From Parabacteroides sp. (GTDB lineage: Bacteria; Bacteroidota; Bacteroidia; Bacteroidales; Tannerellaceae), in contig JAHHQS010000084.1 of assembly GCA_020026285.1 (NCBI GenBank), positions 1 through 16,829 of the forward strand: DNA of 16,829 nucleotides, in the 5' to 3' direction. This document shows, piece after piece, positions 15,155 to 16,829 of the stretch. Below the pieces are notes generated by a model that was not told the origin of the DNA, searched no databases, and saw nothing but the letters and a program-made list of their open reading frames with translations. The number at the start of each line of letters is the position of its first letter. Position 1 is the stretch's first letter. The position numbers and the translations under genes are program-made.

Positions 15155-16829
15155 ATGGGAATCTTTTTTGTCTACATCCTTAAATCGTCCGTATGCTTGG
15201 TGCTGTTCTATCTGTTTTATAGAATGTTGCTAAGCAAGGAAACCTTTCATCGCTTCAATCGGTGGGCATTGTTAGGTATTACCGCACTGTCGTTTATTCT
15301 TCCATTGATAGAACTGGATTTTCAGGCATCTTCCGAAATGAATCAGGCTATATGGAATCTGGAAGATTTGATTCTTGCTGGAAGTGTAGTCGAAACGGCA
15401 GAAAATCTGACGAATACTGTCAATTATGGCGTGATAGTGATGCTTTTTCTTTATCTGGCAGGTATTCTCTGCTTCTGGGGAAAACATATTTTCTCCTTCA
15501 TCCAGATGTTCCGGTTAATTCGAAACGGAGAAAGAAAAGAGCTGGAAGATGGAATTCAACTTGTTATCCATAAACAACCGGTTGCCGCATTCAGCTGGAT
15601 GCATTACATCGTTCTTTCTGAAGAGGATTATAAAGAGAATGGCGAAGTAATCATTACACACGAGAAGGCGCATATCCGCAATCGTCATTCCTGGGATCTG
15701 ATTGGCATGGACATCTGTCTTTCATTGCAATGGTTCAATCCGGCAGCATGGCTGACCAAACAGGAATTACAGAACATTCATGAGTTCGAGGCGGACGAGT
15801 GGGTTATCAATCAAGGCATCGATGCAAAACAATATCAATTATTATTAATTAAAAAAGCCGTTGGCGCAAGGCTCTACTCTATGGCCAACAGCTTTAATCA
15901 CAGTAATCTGAAAAGGAGAATTACCATGATGGTTAAAAGAAAATCAAATCCGTGGGCACGTACGAAATATGTATTTGTACTTCCGTTGGCAGCCATTGCA
16001 GTGGCAGCCTTTGCCCGTCCCGAAGTTTCATCAGAACTGAATGAGATTTCAAGCGTCAAAGTTAGTGATTTATCTGCAATTATCAGCTATGATAAATCGG
16101 ATAACATTTCGTCGGAAAGTGTCAGCAATTCCTTACAAAGCGATGAGAATCCCGTATTTCCGGGAGGAGAACAAGCGTTTCTCAAATACATGGCTAAAAA
16201 TGTAAAATATCCGGTTATTGCTAGTGAGAATGGGATAGAGGGAACTGTTTCCGTCAGCTACATGATCAAAAAGAATGGCGAAATAGACCAGGTTAAAATA
16301 GTGAAAGGTGTAGATCCTTCTTTGGATATAGAAGCTGTACGTATCATTAAGACGATGCCCAAGTGGACTTCCGGCAAAAATGATATACGAAAAACACAAT
16401 CGTTTGTTTTTTGCATTGAACCCAATACGCCAGATAATTTTCCAGCTGACGCTATTGTCGTTCAAGCAGCCAGAAAAAAATTACCTCAAACAAATGGAAA
16501 GGTTTTAAAAATAAGAAATGAGAAGACTGCCGGCAATCCTTTAATCATTGTAGACGGCAAGAATCTAGGACGAGACCAGAAGGCGCTAAACGAAATCGAT
16601 CCGCATAACATTGCCAGTATCTCAGTTATAAAAGACCCGTCCCAACTGAAAGAATATGGCGAGGAAGGCAAAGCCGGTGTTATTCTTGTAACTACCAAAA
16701 ACAACAAGTCCGTTTCCAGTAGTGAACCAACTAAAGAAATGATTCTGAGGATTCAGGGCGATAAATCGGAAAATAATCCTTTAATCATTGTAGACGGCAA
16801 GAATCTAGGACGAGACCAGAAGGCGCTAA
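15155..16829 (+). CDS. BlaR1-like M56 membrane metalloprotease with TonB and plug-like repeats, 3' end cut off
   Basis: 558 codons are visible, in one open frame with no stop, and the gene continues past the window. Membrane helices are predicted near residues 4-25, 38-54, 88-108 and 272-289. The cytoplasmic M56 protease domain has the zinc motif HEKAH (169-173) and E210-x3-D214 (HEFEADEW), so it looks catalytically intact. After the last helix comes a TonB C-terminal-like domain (about 330-425, FPGGEQAFLKYM to MPKW). Two modules like SusC receptor plugs follow, each starting NPLIIVDG (461 and 541); the first continues to GVILVTTK. There is no penicillin-binding sensor domain, unlike staphylococcal BlaR1. 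It should sense an envelope signal and inactivate the repressor encoded 11 bases upstream. The stimulus is unknown. Confidence 0.9.
   Translation, partial: MGIFFVYILKSSVCLVLFYLFYRMLLSKETFHRFNRWALLGITALSFILPLIELDFQASSEMNQAIWNLEDLILAGSVVETAENLTNTVNYGVIVMLFLYLAGILCFWGKHIFSFIQMFRLIRNGERKELEDGIQLVIHKQPVAAFSWMHYIVLSEEDYKENGEVIITHEKAHIRNRHSWDLIGMDICLSLQWFNPAAWLTKQELQNIHEFEADEWVINQGIDAKQYQLLLIKKAVGARLYSMANSFNHSNLKRRITMMVKRKSNPWARTKYVFVLPLAAIAVAAFARPEVSSELNEISSVKVSDLSAIISYDKSDNISSESVSNSLQSDENPVFPGGEQAFLKYMAKNVKYPVIASENGIEGTVSVSYMIKKNGEIDQVKIVKGVDPSLDIEAVRIIKTMPKWTSGKNDIRKTQSFVFCIEPNTPDNFPADAIVVQAARKKLPQTNGKVLKIRNEKTAGNPLIIVDGKNLGRDQKALNEIDPHNIASISVIKDPSQLKEYGEEGKAGVILVTTKNNKSVSSSEPTKEMILRIQGDKSENNPLIIVDGKNLGRDQKAL
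16535..16829 (+). repeat. exact 55-bp direct repeat at 240-bp spacing inside the M56 gene
   Basis: Bases 16535-16589 and 16775-16829 are identical over all 55 positions, offset by exactly 240 bases (80 codons), so the reading frame is kept. The sequences just before each copy are only loosely similar at DNA level (KVLKI/MILRI in protein). The second copy is cut by the window end. Confidence 0.92.

Noticed and set aside
15262..15573. 103-codon frame inside the M56 protease gene
   Set aside because: It is a shifted frame within an intact membrane-protease reading frame carrying HEKAH; there is no evidence for overlapping translation.

Overview
This window looks like ordinary chromosome of a Bacteroidales bacterium (Bacteroides/Parabacteroides-like). 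Moderate GC, AT-rich intergenic DNA, starts mostly without Shine-Dalgarno sequences, TTTG/TAnnTTTG-type promoters, BlaR1-TonB chimeras and SusC-like plug modules all point there. This is inferred from sequence style; no database search was possible. There is no rRNA, tRNA, CRISPR array, insertion sequence or phage gene.

Layout. (1) 1-1110: a promoter at 63-92 drives a small secreted protein of unknown function, followed by a strong terminator. (2) 1111-7618 (+): a HAD-superfamily phosphatase, then a very large lipoprotein of the bacterial alpha-2-macroglobulin family with an intact CLEQ thioester motif, ending at a bidirectional terminator. (3) 7719-12077 (-): Xaa-Pro aminopeptidase, an MltF-type lytic transglycosylase lipoprotein and a 23S rRNA m5U methyltransferase of the RlmD/RumA type. 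All three read leftward, but hairpins and a separate promoter suggest several transcription units. (4) 12229-14518 (+): a two-gene operon encoding a zinc-ribbon/FHA protein and a secreted trypsin-fold protein whose catalytic His and Ser have been replaced, fused to TPR repeats. (5) 14704-16829 (+): a BlaI/MecI-type repressor behind three matching dyad operators, followed by its M56 (BlaR1-like) membrane metalloprotease. The protease runs off the window and carries a TonB C-terminal domain plus repeated SusC-plug-like modules instead of a penicillin-sensing domain.

How the parts may work together. The a2M lipoprotein and MltF act in envelope defence and peptidoglycan turnover. PepP and RlmD are housekeeping. 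The two most interesting units are the FHA/pseudoprotease operon, a possible phospho-peptide reader paired with a non-catalytic periplasmic scaffold, and the BlaI/BlaR1-like pair, whose operator architecture (three TAACTA-N7-TAGTTA dyads) and non-beta-lactam sensor architecture are both visible here. The window ends inside an exact 55-bp repeat at 240-bp spacing, which may be biological or an assembly break.
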